Shown piece after piece: positions 9,490-18,841 of a stretch of 64,000 nt of DNA (positions within the stretch are counted from its first letter, which is position 1; each line of letters opens with the position of its first letter). The DNA is from Priestia taiwanensis. GTDB taxonomy: Bacteria > Bacillota > Bacilli > Bacillales > Bacillaceae_G. Made by a program: the position numbers and the translations under genes. Under the pieces are notes generated by a model. It was not told the DNA's origin. It worked only from the letters and a program-made list of their open reading frames with translations, and searched no databases. The stretch lies in NCBI RefSeq assembly GCF_014638355.1, contig NZ_BMFK01000005.1, positions 62,001-126,000 on the forward strand. Reading direction: 5' to 3'.

Positions 9490-10791
9490 TTATTTACTTT
9501 CTAGTAAACGGATGATTCTATCTTTTACATCGCGATTGTCTTCACCATTATAAATCAGGTCGTGTGGATAGAATAACTTCTTATCCGTCTGCTTCTTCCC
9601 TGAGATTGCTTCTACAATATATGACTCACGCGATAATTCACGTAATTCACCACTCGGCATTAGAAGGAGGATTGGCAGCCGTTCTTCTCCCTCCCCTTCT
9701 CGGTAGAAATCATAGGGTAAATCCGACGTAGAATCGACAACTAAATAATAAGCAGGATCGATATTTGCTTCTTTAAATAAGTGTAGAAGTTCTGACCACT
9801 CTTCTACCTCCCACTTATCTGTAAAATCTACGTACTGGAAAAACTTTCGATTCAAGAAACGGCGACATAAGTCACTTAAAATTGCATCGTCTTCTTCTTG
9901 CCACATATGAAAATAATAAGTCATGACTGCTTCATCTAATTTAATGTAATCTTCTAACGTTACTTCTTCTGCAAAAATAGAATAAAAATGAATTGGCTCA
10001 TGTTTAAAATTATAATACTCGTGATGCAATTTCTTCGCCCGGTGCAAAATCTTTGCTAAAATAACTTCTGCACTGCGACTTACCGGATGGAAATAAATTT
10101 GCCAATACATTTGATAACGGCTCATAATGTAATGCTCTACTGCATGCATCCCACTATGCTTAATAACGACTTGATGCTGCTGTGGTCGCATGACACGTAA
10201 TAGTCTTTCCAAATCAAAATTCCCATAACTTACACCCGTAAAATGTGCATCACGCAATAAGTAATCCATCCTATCCGCGTCAATTTGGCTGGAAATCATA
10301 CTCGTTACAAGTTTATTCTTCGATGTTTTCCCAATAACCTCCGCTACTTCTTGTGGGAAAGTCGTACTTACTTTTGTTAAGACCGCATGAATTTCTGTAT
10401 CCCCTAGAATAATCTTCTGTGTAAACTCTTCATGGTTTAACTTAAATACTTTTTCATATGCATGAGAGAAGGGACCGTGTCCAACATCGTGAAGCAATGC
10501 TGCACATAAGCATAACAAGCGATCATCATCATTCCACGCTTCTCTTCCTGTAAATACGTCATCAATCATACGACGAATAATTTCATATACGCCTAATGAA
10601 TGACCGAAGCGGCTATGTTCTGCCCCGTGAAATGTAAAGTACGTCGTACCTAATTGTTTAATTCTGCGTAAGCGTTGAAATTCTTCCGTACCAATTAAAT
10701 CCCAAATCACCTGATCACGTACGTGCACATATCTATGTACAGGGTCTTTAAATACTTTTGTTTCGCTCAATTTTTGATTGCGATAAAGCAT
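9490..10791 (-). CDS. ywfO: HD-domain phosphohydrolase YwfO
   Basis: 433-residue soluble protein of the HD/dGTPase-like family. The metal site is visible as His64 (HSRFGHSLGVYE), His101-Asp102 (LLHDVGHGPFSHAYE) and the later Asp in SQIDADRMDYLLRDAHFTG, the order seen in dNTP triphosphohydrolases. The C-terminal third (LPYDFYREGEGE ... KKLFYPHDLIYNGEDN) is family-specific. It probably hydrolyses a nucleotide phosphate, but the substrate cannot be read from sequence. The gene neighbours rsfA, as in B. subtilis. Start ATG at 10791 with a GAAAGGGGG ribosome site. Confidence 0.92.
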   Translation of the reverse strand: MLYRNQKLSETKVFKDPVHRYVHVRDQVIWDLIGTEEFQRLRRIKQLGTTYFTFHGAEHSRFGHSLGVYEIIRRMIDDVFTGREAWNDDDRLLCLCAALLHDVGHGPFSHAYEKVFKLNHEEFTQKIILGDTEIHAVLTKVSTTFPQEVAEVIGKTSKNKLVTSMISSQIDADRMDYLLRDAHFTGVSYGNFDLERLLRVMRPQQHQVVIKHSGMHAVEHYIMSRYQMYWQIYFHPVSRSAEVILAKILHRAKKLHHEYYNFKHEPIHFYSIFAEEVTLEDYIKLDEAVMTYYFHMWQEEDDAILSDLCRRFLNRKFFQYVDFTDKWEVEEWSELLHLFKEANIDPAYYLVVDSTSDLPYDFYREGEGEERLPILLLMPSGELRELSRESYIVEAISGKKQTDKKLFYPHDLIYNGEDNRDVKDRIIRLLESK

Positions 10792-10851
10792 GCTATTCCC
10801 CCTTTCTCATCTTCATTCTTACTCTCTATTATATAGCCATGGCTACAAGAA

Positions 10852-10899
10852 AAAAAGAAGCCGAAAAAGGAAGAAACCTTCTCTTTTCGACTTCTTTTT
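10852..10899 (-). terminator. Terminator after the DUF1450 gene
   Basis: Long stem AAAAAGAAGyCGAAAA / TTTTCGACTTCTTTTT with one wobble, then a T-run on the minus strand. Confidence 0.75.
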
Positions 10900-10905
10900 A
10901 AAAAG

Positions 10906-11139
10906 TTATTTCCCTAACTTCTTTTCAATTTTTACAATTAACTCGTCTTCTGTTGGCGCTGCTACAGGACGGTTATTAACAAAAGCAAAAGATTTCTTAC
11001 GACCAGGACCACAATACGATTGACATCCAATTTTAATTTCTGCTTCTGAATCTATATTTTTTAAGCGAGGCGTTAATGTCTTAATATTTGTCGCCTGGCA
11101 ATCATCACAAATTCGAAATTCGTTCGCCACGATAGACAA
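10906..11139 (-). CDS. YuzB-like DUF1450 family small protein
   Basis: 77-residue soluble protein with four cysteines ([26 protein letters not shown]) arranged like the DUF1450/YuzB family, whose fold resembles small thioredoxin-like or ferredoxin-like proteins. The CxxC at about 11-14 and CxxxC at about 39-43 could bind a metal or be redox active, but no function is established. It is a single-gene unit between ywfO and rsfA with its own terminator. Start ATG follows GAAGGGAT. Confidence 0.85.
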   Translation of the reverse strand: MSIVANEFRICDDCQATNIKTLTPRLKNIDSEAEIKIGCQSYCGPGRKKSFAFVNNRPVAAPTEDELIVKIEKKLGK

Positions 11140-11373
11140 TCCCTTCTATACAATAAACATGTTTTTTCCTAACTTTGCACTATGTCGTATTGTACCGTTT
11201 CTCTTCTATACATGCAAGTATCTGTCGAACATACCAATCTATTAACACATTAGAGTACGATGTTTGTATATTTTTCTTTTTCTCTGTCTATTCTAATACT
11301 AATTAGCCTACATAAGGTCAATAAATGAAGAATGGGAGAATACGAACTCCCTTCATGTAAAGGAGTCGAAATC

Positions 11374-12063
11374 ATGAAAACAAGACAAGATGCTTGGACA
11401 GAAGAAAATGATTTATTGTTAGCTGAAACAGTCTTAAAACACGTACGAGAAGGTAGTACACAACTTAACGCCTTTGAAGAAGTTGGGGATATATTAAATC
11501 GAACATCCGCTGCATGTGGTTTTCGTTGGAATGCAGTTGTACGTCATCAATACGAACAGTCCTTAAAGCTGGCAAGAAAGTATTGGAAAGGAAAACAACG
11601 TACATCGAATGGAGACGAGGCTAAGAAAAAGCCATTATATCAACCTTCTATGCCATTAGTAGAGTTCCATGAAGAGGAAATGGAAACTCCAATAACTCCT
11701 ACCGTTATATCACATGCAACACCTATGGTACATGCTACAGCCCCAACTACATTAACGATGCATGATATTATTGTATTTTTGCAAAGCATGGCTCATGAAC
11801 ATGTAACTATTCAAGCACTCCAACAAGAAAATATACGCTTGAAACAAGAAAATGAACTTATAAAAGGAAAAGCATGCGAATTAGAGGGCAAAATCGGTAA
11901 ATTAGAAGCAGATTCTACATTTATTCAAGAAGACTATGAAACCCTTATGAAGATTATGAATCGTGCCCGTAAAATGGTATTATTTGATGAGGAAGACAGA
12001 AACATAGTAGCATCTTCATTTCGAATGGACAAAAACGGAAATTTAGAACGAATTGCAGAGTAA
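11374..12063 (+). CDS. rsfA: RsfA family prespore transcriptional regulator
   Basis: 229-residue regulator of the RsfA family, which in B. subtilis tunes sigma-F-dependent prespore genes. The N-terminus holds a Myb/SANT-like DNA-binding helix bundle ([18 protein letters not shown] ... [10 protein letters not shown], residues 3-60). A Pro-rich linker follows and then a coiled coil (about 145-200, [16 protein letters not shown]) that should dimerise. I take the ATG at 11374, which has AAAGGAGTCG upstream, rather than the in-frame ATG at 11332, which lacks a ribosome site. Its place next to ywfO and lipL matches ywfN of B. subtilis. Confidence 0.92.
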   Translation: MKTRQDAWTEENDLLLAETVLKHVREGSTQLNAFEEVGDILNRTSAACGFRWNAVVRHQYEQSLKLARKYWKGKQRTSNGDEAKKKPLYQPSMPLVEFHEEEMETPITPTVISHATPMVHATAPTTLTMHDIIVFLQSMAHEHVTIQALQQENIRLKQENELIKGKACELEGKIGKLEADSTFIQEDYETLMKIMNRARKMVLFDEEDRNIVASSFRMDKNGNLERIAE

Positions 12064-12097
12064 CAGGAAGCCTAGCATAGACTTCCTGTTTTTTTTT
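12064..12097 (+). terminator. Terminator of rsfA
   Basis: Stem ACAGGAAG / CTTCCTGT starting at the stop codon, followed by nine T. Confidence 0.88.
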
Positions 12098-12152
12098 CAG
12101 TACAATTTGAAAAGAAACAATCTACTAGACTTATTTCATAGGGGAAGAAACA

Positions 12153-13007
12153 ATGAATAAAAGTACTTTATTGCACCAAGAAGCGTGGCGTTTCATCGAT
12201 CAATCGACACTTGGCCCACTCTTCCATGGTATCCAATCATTTGCGATGGATGATACACTATGCACATCAGTCGGAAATGGAACCTCCCATGCTACATGCC
12301 GTACGTGGGTACATCACAATACAGTCGTTCTTGGTATTCAAGATACGAAACTACCTTATTTAGAAGATGGTGTGACATTTCTTAAGGAACAAGGTTATAA
12401 CGTTATCGTACGCAACTCTGGCGGGCTTGCTGTTGTATTAGATGAGGGCGTATTAAATATCTCGCTTATTCTTCCAGAAGCAGAGAGAAGCATTGATATT
12501 GATGCTGGATATGACGCTATGTGGCAGCTTATTCAAGATATGTTTGCTGATTTTGATGTAAATATTGAAGCAAAAGAAATTGTAGGATCATACTGTCCAG
12601 GAAGCTATGACTTAAGCATACGAGACCAAAAATTCGCGGGTATTTCTCAACGTCGCATCCGAAAAGGAATCGCGGTCCAAATCTATCTTTGTATTGATAA
12701 CAGTGGAGCAGAACGTGCAGCGCTTATTCAGCATTTCTATGAGAAAGCGTTAAAAGGCACTGAAACAAAATTTGAATATCCAACAATCGTACCAAAAACG
12801 ATGGCTTCATTAAGTGAATTGACAAATACAAACTTAACAGTAGCAGACGTCATGTTACGCCTCATGAAGACATTGCACGGATACGGAGGAGCTTTGCAAC
12901 CAGAAGGATTAACTGAAGAAGAACATACGTTATACGAACATCATTTAAAGCGCATGATTGATCGTAATGAAAAAGCACTAGGTTCCCTCTTTTCTACTTA
13001 CAGATAA
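12153..13007 (+). CDS. lipL: Octanoyl-[GcvH]:protein N-octanoyltransferase LipL
   Basis: 284-residue amidotransferase of the lipoate-ligase fold that moves octanoyl groups from GcvH to E2 subunits in lipoate assembly. The motif [20 protein letters not shown] (about 87-106) replaces the RRxSGGG loop, and Cys148 in [11 protein letters not shown] is the expected thioester nucleophile, followed by [13 protein letters not shown] with the conserved Lys. Cys and family-specific loop separate it from LplJ-type ligases. It corresponds to ywfL of B. subtilis. A short membrane protein gene follows directly. Confidence 0.93.
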   Translation: MNKSTLLHQEAWRFIDQSTLGPLFHGIQSFAMDDTLCTSVGNGTSHATCRTWVHHNTVVLGIQDTKLPYLEDGVTFLKEQGYNVIVRNSGGLAVVLDEGVLNISLILPEAERSIDIDAGYDAMWQLIQDMFADFDVNIEAKEIVGSYCPGSYDLSIRDQKFAGISQRRIRKGIAVQIYLCIDNSGAERAALIQHFYEKALKGTETKFEYPTIVPKTMASLSELTNTNLTVADVMLRLMKTLHGYGGALQPEGLTEEEHTLYEHHLKRMIDRNEKALGSLFSTYR

Positions 13008-13037
13008 ATGGATCTAAATAGAAAGAAGGATGTACAC

Positions 13038-13205
13038 GTGAAATTCAACTTTCAAGTAATTTGTTTACTCGCTATTATCTGTAATACGGTTATGTTATAT
13101 GTAGGGACAACGACAATAGCGGAAGTAATTCTTGGCATGTTAAGCGTACTGTGGCTTAGCCTATTCATGAAAAAGAACCGTAACAAAGAAAATATTTTCA
13201 AGTAA
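13038..13205 (+). CDS. Small two-helix membrane protein
   Basis: 55-residue protein with two hydrophobic segments (QVICLLAIICNTVMLYV and AEVILGMLSVLWLSLFM) and a basic, cytoplasmic tail (KKNRNKENIFK). I choose the GTG at 13038 because AGAAAGAAGGA stands 8 nt upstream; an in-frame ATG at 13008 touches the lipL stop and would give 65 residues. It is likely co-transcribed with lipL. No family or function is recognised. Confidence 0.7.
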   Translation: MKFNFQVICLLAIICNTVMLYVGTTTIAEVILGMLSVLWLSLFMKKNRNKENIFK

Positions 13206-13266
13206 CAACACAGCATGTACTAGAAATCGTAACTTCTCTGTCTGTACAGCGACAGTACATATGAAC

Positions 13267-13306
13267 AAAAAAAGCGAGTAGAACACTATGTTCTACTCGC
13301 TTTTGA
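13267..13306. terminator. Bidirectional terminator between lipL operon and pta
   Basis: 16-bp perfect inverted repeat AAAAGCGAGTAGAACA with a 3-nt loop, flanked by A-run and T-run; serves both convergent genes. Confidence 0.92.
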
Positions 13307-13310
13307 TTTA

Positions 13311-14282
13311 TTAGATTGCTTGTGCTGCTGTAATTAATGTTAACTTGTATACATCGTCTGTGCTGCAGCCACGAGATAAATCATTTACTGGCATATTTAG
13401 ACCTTGAAGGATTGGGCCTACTGCATCAAATCCACCTAAACGCTGAGCAATCTTGTAGCCAATGTTACCAGCTTCTAAGCTTGGGAATACGAATACGTTT
13501 GCATCACCTTTTAATACTGAACCTGGTGCTTTCGAAGCTGCTACAGATGGTACAAATGCCGCATCAAACTGGAACTCACCATCTAATGTTAAGTTCGGTG
13601 CCATTTCTTGTGCGATACGTGTTGCTTCTACTACTTTTTCTGTTTCAGGAGATTTCGCTGAACCTTTTGTTGAGAAGCTTAGCATTGCAACGCGTGGGGC
13701 AATACCGAATAATTCAGCTGTCTTCGAGCTCTCGATTGCGATTTCAGCTAAGTCTTGGCTGTTTGGTGAAATGTTGATTGCACAGTCAGCCATTACGTAT
13801 TTCTCTTCACCACGAACCATGATGAATACACCAGATGTTTTTGAAACGCCTGGTTTTGTCTTAATGATTTGTAATGCTGGGCGCACTGTATCTGCTGTTG
13901 AATGTACTGCTCCACTTACTAAACCATGTGCTTTTCCTGTATATACTAACATTGTACCGAAGTAGTTTGCGTCTTTTAAGATTTGACGTGCTTGCTCTTC
14001 TGTTGCTTTTCCTTTACGGCGTTCTACGAAAGAAGCTACTAACTCATCCATGCCATCGAAGTTTTCTGGATCATAGATTTCTACACCATCAACTGATACA
14101 TTTAATTCTGCTGCTTTTGCTTTAATCGCATCTGTATTACCAACTAAAATCGGCTGTACTACTTTTTCAGATGCAAGACGAGCTGCTGCTCCTAGAATAC
14201 GCTCGTCCATTCCTTCTGGTAAAACAATCTTAATATCTTTGCCTTGCACTTTTTCTTTCACTGCATTAAATAAATCGCTCAC
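13311..14282 (-). CDS. pta: Phosphate acetyltransferase Pta
   Basis: 323-residue class I phosphotransacetylase converting acetyl-CoA and phosphate to acetyl phosphate and CoA in overflow metabolism with AckA. Recognised motifs are the N-terminal VLPEGMDERILGAA, SGAVHSTADTVRPALQIIKT (active-site region, about 122-141), MADCAINISPNSQDLAEIA, the SFSTKGSAKSPETEKV loop and the terminal VNDLSRGCSTDDVYKL. Length is normal for the short Gram-positive form. It corresponds to ywfJ (pta) of B. subtilis. ATG at 14282 follows a TAGGAGGATTTTC ribosome site. No clear cre site was seen in the 250 bp upstream. Confidence 0.97.
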   Translation of the reverse strand: MSDLFNAVKEKVQGKDIKIVLPEGMDERILGAAARLASEKVVQPILVGNTDAIKAKAAELNVSVDGVEIYDPENFDGMDELVASFVERRKGKATEEQARQILKDANYFGTMLVYTGKAHGLVSGAVHSTADTVRPALQIIKTKPGVSKTSGVFIMVRGEEKYVMADCAINISPNSQDLAEIAIESSKTAELFGIAPRVAMLSFSTKGSAKSPETEKVVEATRIAQEMAPNLTLDGEFQFDAAFVPSVAASKAPGSVLKGDANVFVFPSLEAGNIGYKIAQRLGGFDAVGPILQGLNMPVNDLSRGCSTDDVYKLTLITAAQAI

Positions 14283-14534
14283 TGAAAATCCTCCTAAGTA
14301 TATATAGCATTATTATTAGCATAAAACTTTTTCATTATAATTTAAACGTATTGAGAAGAAAAAATGTCAAAAAACCAAAAATTTATATTTTCAGACTTTT
14401 CGAGCATCCTATACATAATATTTGTAAGTTCCTCGCCACATCTATATACTGAAGAAGATGGCAAGCTACTTTTTCAAATTGTGTTATAGTCTTTTTTCAA
14501 TTTTGCTATAACAGTTCAAGGAGTGAATATACAA

Positions 14535-15278
14535 ATGAGTGAAGCTGCAAAAACATTAGATGGTTGGTATTGTTTACACGATTTCCGATTAATCGATTGG
14601 TCTAGATGGAAATTATTAACGAACGATGAGCGTCAAACAGCATTAGCTGAATTTACTAACCTCTTAGAAAAATGGGGATTAGCAGAAGAGCAAAAGCAAG
14701 GAAGCCAAGCATTATATACAGTTGTTGGACAAAAAGCAGATTTCATGTTCATGATTCTTCGCCCGACAATGGAAGAGTTAAATGAAATTGAAATGGAATT
14801 TAACAAAACAATGTTAGCAGAATTTTCAATCCCTGCTTTCTCTTACGTATCTGTGGTAGAACTAAGCAACTACTTACCAGCAGATGAAGATCCATATCAA
14901 AACCCACATGTTGTGGCACGACTATATCCTACTCTTCCAAAAGCAAAACATATTTGCTTCTATCCAATGGACAAGCGCCGTGATGGGGCAGATAACTGGT
15001 ACATGCTACCGATGGAAGAGCGTCGCCAACTTATGTATAGCCATAGTAAAATTGGCAGACAATATGCTGGTCTAGTAAAGCAAGTCATTACTGGTTCAGT
15101 AGGCTTCGATGATTATGAGTGGGGCGTAACATTATTTGCAGATGACCCGCTTCAATTTAAGAAGTTAATTTATGAAATGCGCTTTGATGAAGTAAGCGCG
15201 CGCTACGGGGAATTTGGTTCTTTCTTTGTCGGAAATATCCTACATGCAGAGAATATTCCGCAGTTCTTCCATGTTTAA
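14535..15278 (+). CDS. hemQ: Coproheme decarboxylase HemQ (ChdC)
   Basis: 247-residue enzyme that oxidatively decarboxylates iron-coproporphyrin III to heme b in the Gram-positive heme route. The chlorite-dismutase-like fold is recognisable from [12 protein letters not shown], the catalytic Tyr143 in [15 protein letters not shown], the proximal heme His170 in [13 protein letters not shown] and the signature [15 protein letters not shown]. The ATG at 14535 is used, with CAAGGAGTG upstream; the GTG at 14523 lies inside that ribosome site. It equals ywfI of B. subtilis, beside pta. Confidence 0.96.
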   Translation: MSEAAKTLDGWYCLHDFRLIDWSRWKLLTNDERQTALAEFTNLLEKWGLAEEQKQGSQALYTVVGQKADFMFMILRPTMEELNEIEMEFNKTMLAEFSIPAFSYVSVVELSNYLPADEDPYQNPHVVARLYPTLPKAKHICFYPMDKRRDGADNWYMLPMEERRQLMYSHSKIGRQYAGLVKQVITGSVGFDDYEWGVTLFADDPLQFKKLIYEMRFDEVSARYGEFGSFFVGNILHAENIPQFFHV

Positions 15279-15296
15279 TTGAATACAAAGTCATTC

Positions 15297-15332
15297 AAGC
15301 CCTTTCCACTTCCGTGGACAAGGGCTTTTTTT
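15297..15332 (+). terminator. Terminator of hemQ
   Basis: Stem AAGCCCTtTCCAC / GTGGAcAAGGGCTT followed by TTTTT. Confidence 0.88.
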
Positions 15333-15345
15333 GTATAGGTGTTTG

Positions 15346-15375
15346 TCATAACTTATTCCTTTCATTCATACCTAT
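15346..15375 (+). promoter_or_regulatory. Sigma-E-like promoter before cwlJ
   Basis: TCATAAC (-35 region, 15346-15352) and CATACCTA (-10, 15367-15374) separated by 14 bp resemble the mother-cell sigma-E consensus (kmATATT / CATACAnT). The placement about 70 bp before cwlJ fits the known mother-cell expression of cwlJ. Matches are partial. Confidence 0.45.
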
Positions 15376-15445
15376 AATTAGTGGATACAGAAAAATCCAA
15401 GAGCAAATAAACGTTCAACGACCTATTTCATAAAGGGGTGTTGAT

Positions 15446-15874
15446 GTGAGCGTAATAAAGTATACGGAGAAAGATCTTCAACTATTAGCAAGGCTCATGC
15501 GGGCAGAAGCCGAAGGGGAAGGTACATTAGGAATGTTGATGGTTGGAAATGTTGGCGTCAATCGTGTCCTTGGCGATTGCTTAGACTTTAAACAAATTAC
15601 AAATATCGAACAAATGGTATTCCAAAATCCTGGTGGTTTTGAAGCAACACAAAAAGGATACTTTTACCAAAGGGCGCGTGAATCTGAAATTGATTTAGCA
15701 CGACGTGTTGTAAACGGCGAACGCTTCCACCCTGCATCAAATGGTCTATGGTTTTTCCGTCCTGCAGGAAATTGTCCGCCGACATGGTTCAATCAAAAAA
15801 ATTCAGGTAGGTATAAAAAGCATTGCTTCTATCAGCCTACAAGTAAAGATTGTCCGAAAGTGTATAGTATTTAA
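15446..15874 (+). CDS. cwlJ: Spore cortex-lytic hydrolase CwlJ
   Basis: 142-residue hydrolase_2 family enzyme (SleB/CwlJ catalytic domain) that degrades cortex peptidoglycan during germination. The presumed catalytic Glu21 is in LMRAEAEGEG; NVGVNRV and the C-terminal SNGLWFFRPAGNCPPTWFNQ are diagnostic. There is no signal peptide, as expected for CwlJ, which is made in the mother cell and placed in the coat. The start is GTG at 15446, with AAAGGGG 8 nt upstream. gerQ follows after 18 nt, so this is the cwlJ-gerQ operon; GerQ is required for CwlJ localisation. Confidence 0.95.
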   Translation: MSVIKYTEKDLQLLARLMRAEAEGEGTLGMLMVGNVGVNRVLGDCLDFKQITNIEQMVFQNPGGFEATQKGYFYQRARESEIDLARRVVNGERFHPASNGLWFFRPAGNCPPTWFNQKNSGRYKKHCFYQPTSKDCPKVYSI

Positions 15875-15892
15875 ATTAAAGGAGGCTCTTAC

Positions 15893-16303
15893 ATGGCGTA
15901 TAATCCATATCAGTTCAGTCAATTCGGTAGTTTTTATCAACCATCTGGTACCTTTTTGCCACCTCAACAACTAGGAGGAGGGCAACCTGGTGCTCCTGGA
16001 CAAAACGTACCGGGAATGCTCCCTATGGAACAATCATATGTAGAAAACATTTTGCGTTTGAACAAAGGAAAGATGGCAACTGTTTACATGACATTTGAAC
16101 GAAACTCCGAGTGGAAATCAAAAATATTTAAAGGGATTATCGAGGCAGCAGGACGCGATCATCTTATTTTGAGTGATCCTGCAACAGGTATGCGTTACTT
16201 ATTATTAATGGTTTACTTAGACTACATTACGTTTGATGGGGAGATTAATTACGTACCTCCTGGCTTTCCAGGTGGAGCAGATAGCGGTTTACCTGGAAGA
16301 TAA
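15893..16303 (+). CDS. gerQ: Spore coat protein GerQ
   Basis: 136-residue coat protein needed for CwlJ function and, in B. subtilis, cross-linked by transglutaminase late in sporulation. The N-terminal third is rich in Tyr, Gln, Pro and Gly (YNPYQFSQFGSFYQPSG, PPQQLGGGQPGAPGQ), a typical low-complexity coat segment. The conserved domain (about 45-125) carries SYVENILRLNKGKMATVYMT and LDYITFDGEINYVPPGFPGG. It is second in the cwlJ-gerQ operon, with AAAGGAGGCT before the ATG. Confidence 0.96.
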   Translation: MAYNPYQFSQFGSFYQPSGTFLPPQQLGGGQPGAPGQNVPGMLPMEQSYVENILRLNKGKMATVYMTFERNSEWKSKIFKGIIEAAGRDHLILSDPATGMRYLLLMVYLDYITFDGEINYVPPGFPGGADSGLPGR

Positions 16304-16304
16304 G

Positions 16305-16339
16305 AAAAAGAGCTTGAAGCAGCGCTTCAAGCTCTTTTT
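16305..16339. terminator. Bidirectional terminator between gerQ and ywdK
   Basis: 16-bp perfect inverted repeat AAAAAGAGCTTGAAGC with a 3-nt loop, directly after the gerQ stop and directly before the ywdK stop. Confidence 0.92.
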
Positions 16340-16340
16340 C

Positions 16341-16709
16341 TCACCCTTTTATCATCGCAGTTCCAATTAAAATCCACGCTGCTAAAAATGCAACTCCACC
16401 AATTGGTGTAATAGCACCTAACACTTTAATACCAGTTGTACTTAATACATATAAACTACCTGAGAAGAGTAGAATACCAGCAACCATTAACCAACCAGCC
16501 CATACTAATGTACTTGAGTTCGGGAACTTATCAAGCAAGAAGGCCACTACAAATAATCCTCCTGCATGAAACATTTGATATGTAACAGCCTTTTGCCATA
16601 TATTCATCATTCGTTCTGATAGTTTACCTTCTAATCCATGTGCACCGAAAGCCCCTAACGCCACAGACAAGAACGCCATTGCACTACCTAGTATAATAAA
16701 CAATTTCAT
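16341..16709 (-). CDS. ywdK: DUF423 membrane protein YwdK
   Basis: 122-residue integral membrane protein of the DUF423 family with four hydrophobic helices (about 3-23, 45-62, 68-88, 95-118). The family signature FGAHGLEGKLSERMMNIWQK (about 21-41) and the ITPIGGVAFLAAW stretch are present. The function is unknown across the family. It matches ywdK of B. subtilis in position beside gerQ. The ATG at 16709 has AAAGGTGATTTT upstream. Confidence 0.92.
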   Translation of the reverse strand: MKLFIILGSAMAFLSVALGAFGAHGLEGKLSERMMNIWQKAVTYQMFHAGGLFVVAFLLDKFPNSSTLVWAGWLMVAGILLFSGSLYVLSTTGIKVLGAITPIGGVAFLAAWILIGTAMIKG

Positions 16710-16777
16710 AAAATCACCTTTTTCTGCTTTTCTTTCATTTTATGAAAATAACAGGATACTGCCAACTAATACACCTT

Positions 16778-17077
16778 TTAGAAATCGAGTAACGACTCAC
16801 CTTGCACTTCCTTTGTCGTGCTTGGCATCACAATTGGCTGTTGCACAGATTGAGATGGGATGTGAACTTGCGCCGGGATCGAAACCGGAGTTGGTGCTGG
16901 ACTTGGTATCGTATAGCTCGGTGCAGTGTACCCTTCTTCCTTATCTAACATAACATCACAAAGAGAACGAACAACTAGCATATGTTCACGCACTTTTTGT
17001 TCATTCCCATTCTCCACAAGTGCTCCTTGTAATTCTTTCATCATTTTTTGGATTAATTTCTCTGCTCCAATTTGCAT
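16778..17077 (-). CDS. ywdI: YwdI family protein
   Basis: 99-residue soluble protein. The N-terminal half is helical (MQIGAEKLIQKMMKELQGAL) and the C-terminal half is a Pro/Gln/Ser/Val-rich low-complexity tail ending GESLLDF. It matches YwdI of B. subtilis by position next to ywdK. I use the ATG at 17077, preceded by AGAGGTGAAATC, rather than in-frame codons further upstream. The function is unknown. Confidence 0.82.
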   Translation of the reverse strand: MQIGAEKLIQKMMKELQGALVENGNEQKVREHMLVVRSLCDVMLDKEEGYTAPSYTIPSPAPTPVSIPAQVHIPSQSVQQPIVMPSTTKEVQGESLLDF

Positions 17078-17269
17078 GATTTCACCTCTATCAAAACTTT
17101 CTTCTATATTTAGTCTCATACCTATCTTTCATCTTGAACATTCATTATAAATGAAAGCCACATCTACCGTCCAATCGAGCTACCATCCTAACTAATTTTT
17201 ACTATTGCTAGAATAAGATTCGGCTGATACGATAAAAATAGATTTTCAACGAGGGAGAGGACACAAGCA

Positions 17270-18088
17270 ATGGGATATAAAATGATTGTGCTTGATTTAG
17301 ATGATACATTGTTACGTGATGATCATACAATTTCACCACGTACGAAAAAGGCATTAATGGATGCACAAGAAGCAGGTGTAAAGGTCATACTAGCTTCTGG
17401 ACGTCCAACGTATGCGATGATTGATATCGCAAAAGAATTACAATTAGATGCATATGGTAGCTTCATTCTTTCGTTCAACGGAGCAAAAATTACGGATTTC
17501 AAAACGAAAGAAGAAGTATTCAGCAGTACACTTCCGCCAGAAACGATTCATAATCTATACAAGATTAGCAAAGAAGAAGGTGTATGGATTCATACGTACG
17601 TAGGAGATACGATTGTAACAGAAGAAAACAATCGTTATACAGAGGTAGAAGCACAAATTACCGGCATGCCAATTGAAGAAGTACCAAACTTTGTGAATGC
17701 TGTAACAGAACCTGTTGTTAAAGCATTAATGGTAGCTGATCCAGAGAAACTTATGGCCGTAGAAGCTAAATTACAACAAACATTAGCTGGTGAATTAAAC
17801 GTTGCTCGCTCAAAGCCATTCTTCCTAGAATTCACAGAAGCTGGCGTAGATAAAGGAACAAGCTTACACCAACTGATTCATAAACTAGGTATTAAGCAAG
17901 AAGAAGTTATTGCAATGGGGGATAGCTACAACGACCTTGCAATGATTAAATTTGCGGGGCTTGGCGTTGCAATGGGAAATGCTCCTGATGATATTAAAGC
18001 AATCGCAAACCATGTAACTGATACGAACATGAATGACGGCGTTGCCAAAGTAGTAGAGACATTTATTCTAGCAGAGCTAGTAAAATAA
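17270..18088 (+). CDS. Cof-type HAD-IIB phosphatase
   Basis: 272-residue haloacid-dehalogenase phosphatase. Motif I is LDLDDTLL (nucleophile Asp at about 9-11), motif II is ILASGRPTY, and motifs III/IV are the Lys near 196-200 and GDSYNDLAMIKFAG (about 217-230). The cap domain (about 85-190) is the large C2B type of the Cof/YidA group, whose members dephosphorylate sugar phosphates or flavin and PLP phosphates. The substrate cannot be assigned from sequence. It is a single-gene unit with GGGAGAGGA before the ATG and a terminator shared with ung. Confidence 0.93.
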   Translation: MGYKMIVLDLDDTLLRDDHTISPRTKKALMDAQEAGVKVILASGRPTYAMIDIAKELQLDAYGSFILSFNGAKITDFKTKEEVFSSTLPPETIHNLYKISKEEGVWIHTYVGDTIVTEENNRYTEVEAQITGMPIEEVPNFVNAVTEPVVKALMVADPEKLMAVEAKLQQTLAGELNVARSKPFFLEFTEAGVDKGTSLHQLIHKLGIKQEEVIAMGDSYNDLAMIKFAGLGVAMGNAPDDIKAIANHVTDTNMNDGVAKVVETFILAELVK

Positions 18089-18096
18089 GAAAGAAG

Positions 18097-18138
18097 AAGG
18101 ACGGTACGCAAAGTATATAACTCATGTACCGTCCTTTT
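18097..18138. terminator. Bidirectional terminator between HAD phosphatase and ung
   Basis: 11-bp stem AAGGACGGTAC / GTACCGTCCTT followed by T-run, between convergent genes. Confidence 0.85.
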
Positions 18139-18139
18139 A

Positions 18140-18841
18140 TCATTCTGGAATGCCCCAATCTATTTCTGCTTCTCCCAGTTGACGTAGTGTATTATTAATA
18201 GCCGAGAATGGCTTACTACCAAAGAATCCTCGTGATGCAGATAATGGGCTTGGATGAACCGATTCCAATATAATGTGGTGGCTGTTCGTAATCATCTTTC
18301 TTTTTTGCTGAGCTGGTCTTCCCCATAATACAAAGATAATTGGTTTTTGTCGTTCATTTAACAAAGAAATCACCTTATCTGTGAACGTCTCCCATCCCTT
18401 TCCTTTATGTGCATTTGCTTCTCCTTGACGTACTGTTAGAACCGTGTTCAGTAGTAATACCCCTTGCTTTGCCCAGTACTCTAAGTTACCGTGACTTGGA
18501 ATAGCTACGCCAACGTCTGCATGTAATTCTTTAAAGATATTACGGAGTGATGGTGGAATACGTACGCCCTTTTGCACAGAGAAACTTAATCCATGTGCTT
18601 GTCCTTCCCCGTGATATGGGTCTTGTCCAATAATGACTACTTTCACATCCTCATAATCCGTTACTTCAAGTGCATGAAATCTATCTCCCTTTGCGGGATA
18701 AATAGCATACTGTTTCTCTTCTTCTTGCAGAAACACTTGTAGCTTTTTAAAATAATCTTTTTCAAACTCTTCACGAATGAGCCTATACCATTGATTATGT
18801 AGCAATTTTGGTCTCCCTTTCTTTTTTACCGCCTTATCCAC
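18140..18841 (-). CDS. ung: Uracil-DNA glycosylase Ung
   Basis: 233-residue family-1 UDG that removes uracil from DNA. The water-activating loop GQDPYHG (Asp74), [43 protein letters not shown] and the minor-groove loop [18 protein letters not shown] are all intact. The N-terminus is somewhat long and basic ([14 protein letters not shown]). Position next to ywdI/ywdK matches ung (ywdG) of B. subtilis. The 5' end of the gene overlaps the first perfect DnaA box (18834-18842) of the cluster upstream. Confidence 0.95.
   Translation of the reverse strand: MDKAVKKKGRPKLLHNQWYRLIREEFEKDYFKKLQVFLQEEEKQYAIYPAKGDRFHALEVTDYEDVKVVIIGQDPYHGEGQAHGLSFSVQKGVRIPPSLRNIFKELHADVGVAIPSHGNLEYWAKQGVLLLNTVLTVRQGEANAHKGKGWETFTDKVISLLNERQKPIIFVLWGRPAQQKRKMITNSHHIILESVHPSPLSASRGFFGSKPFSAINNTLRQLGEAEIDWGIPE

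Noticed and set aside
13337-14125. Several plus-strand reading frames opposite pta
   Set aside because: They are antisense shadows of a strongly conserved gene.
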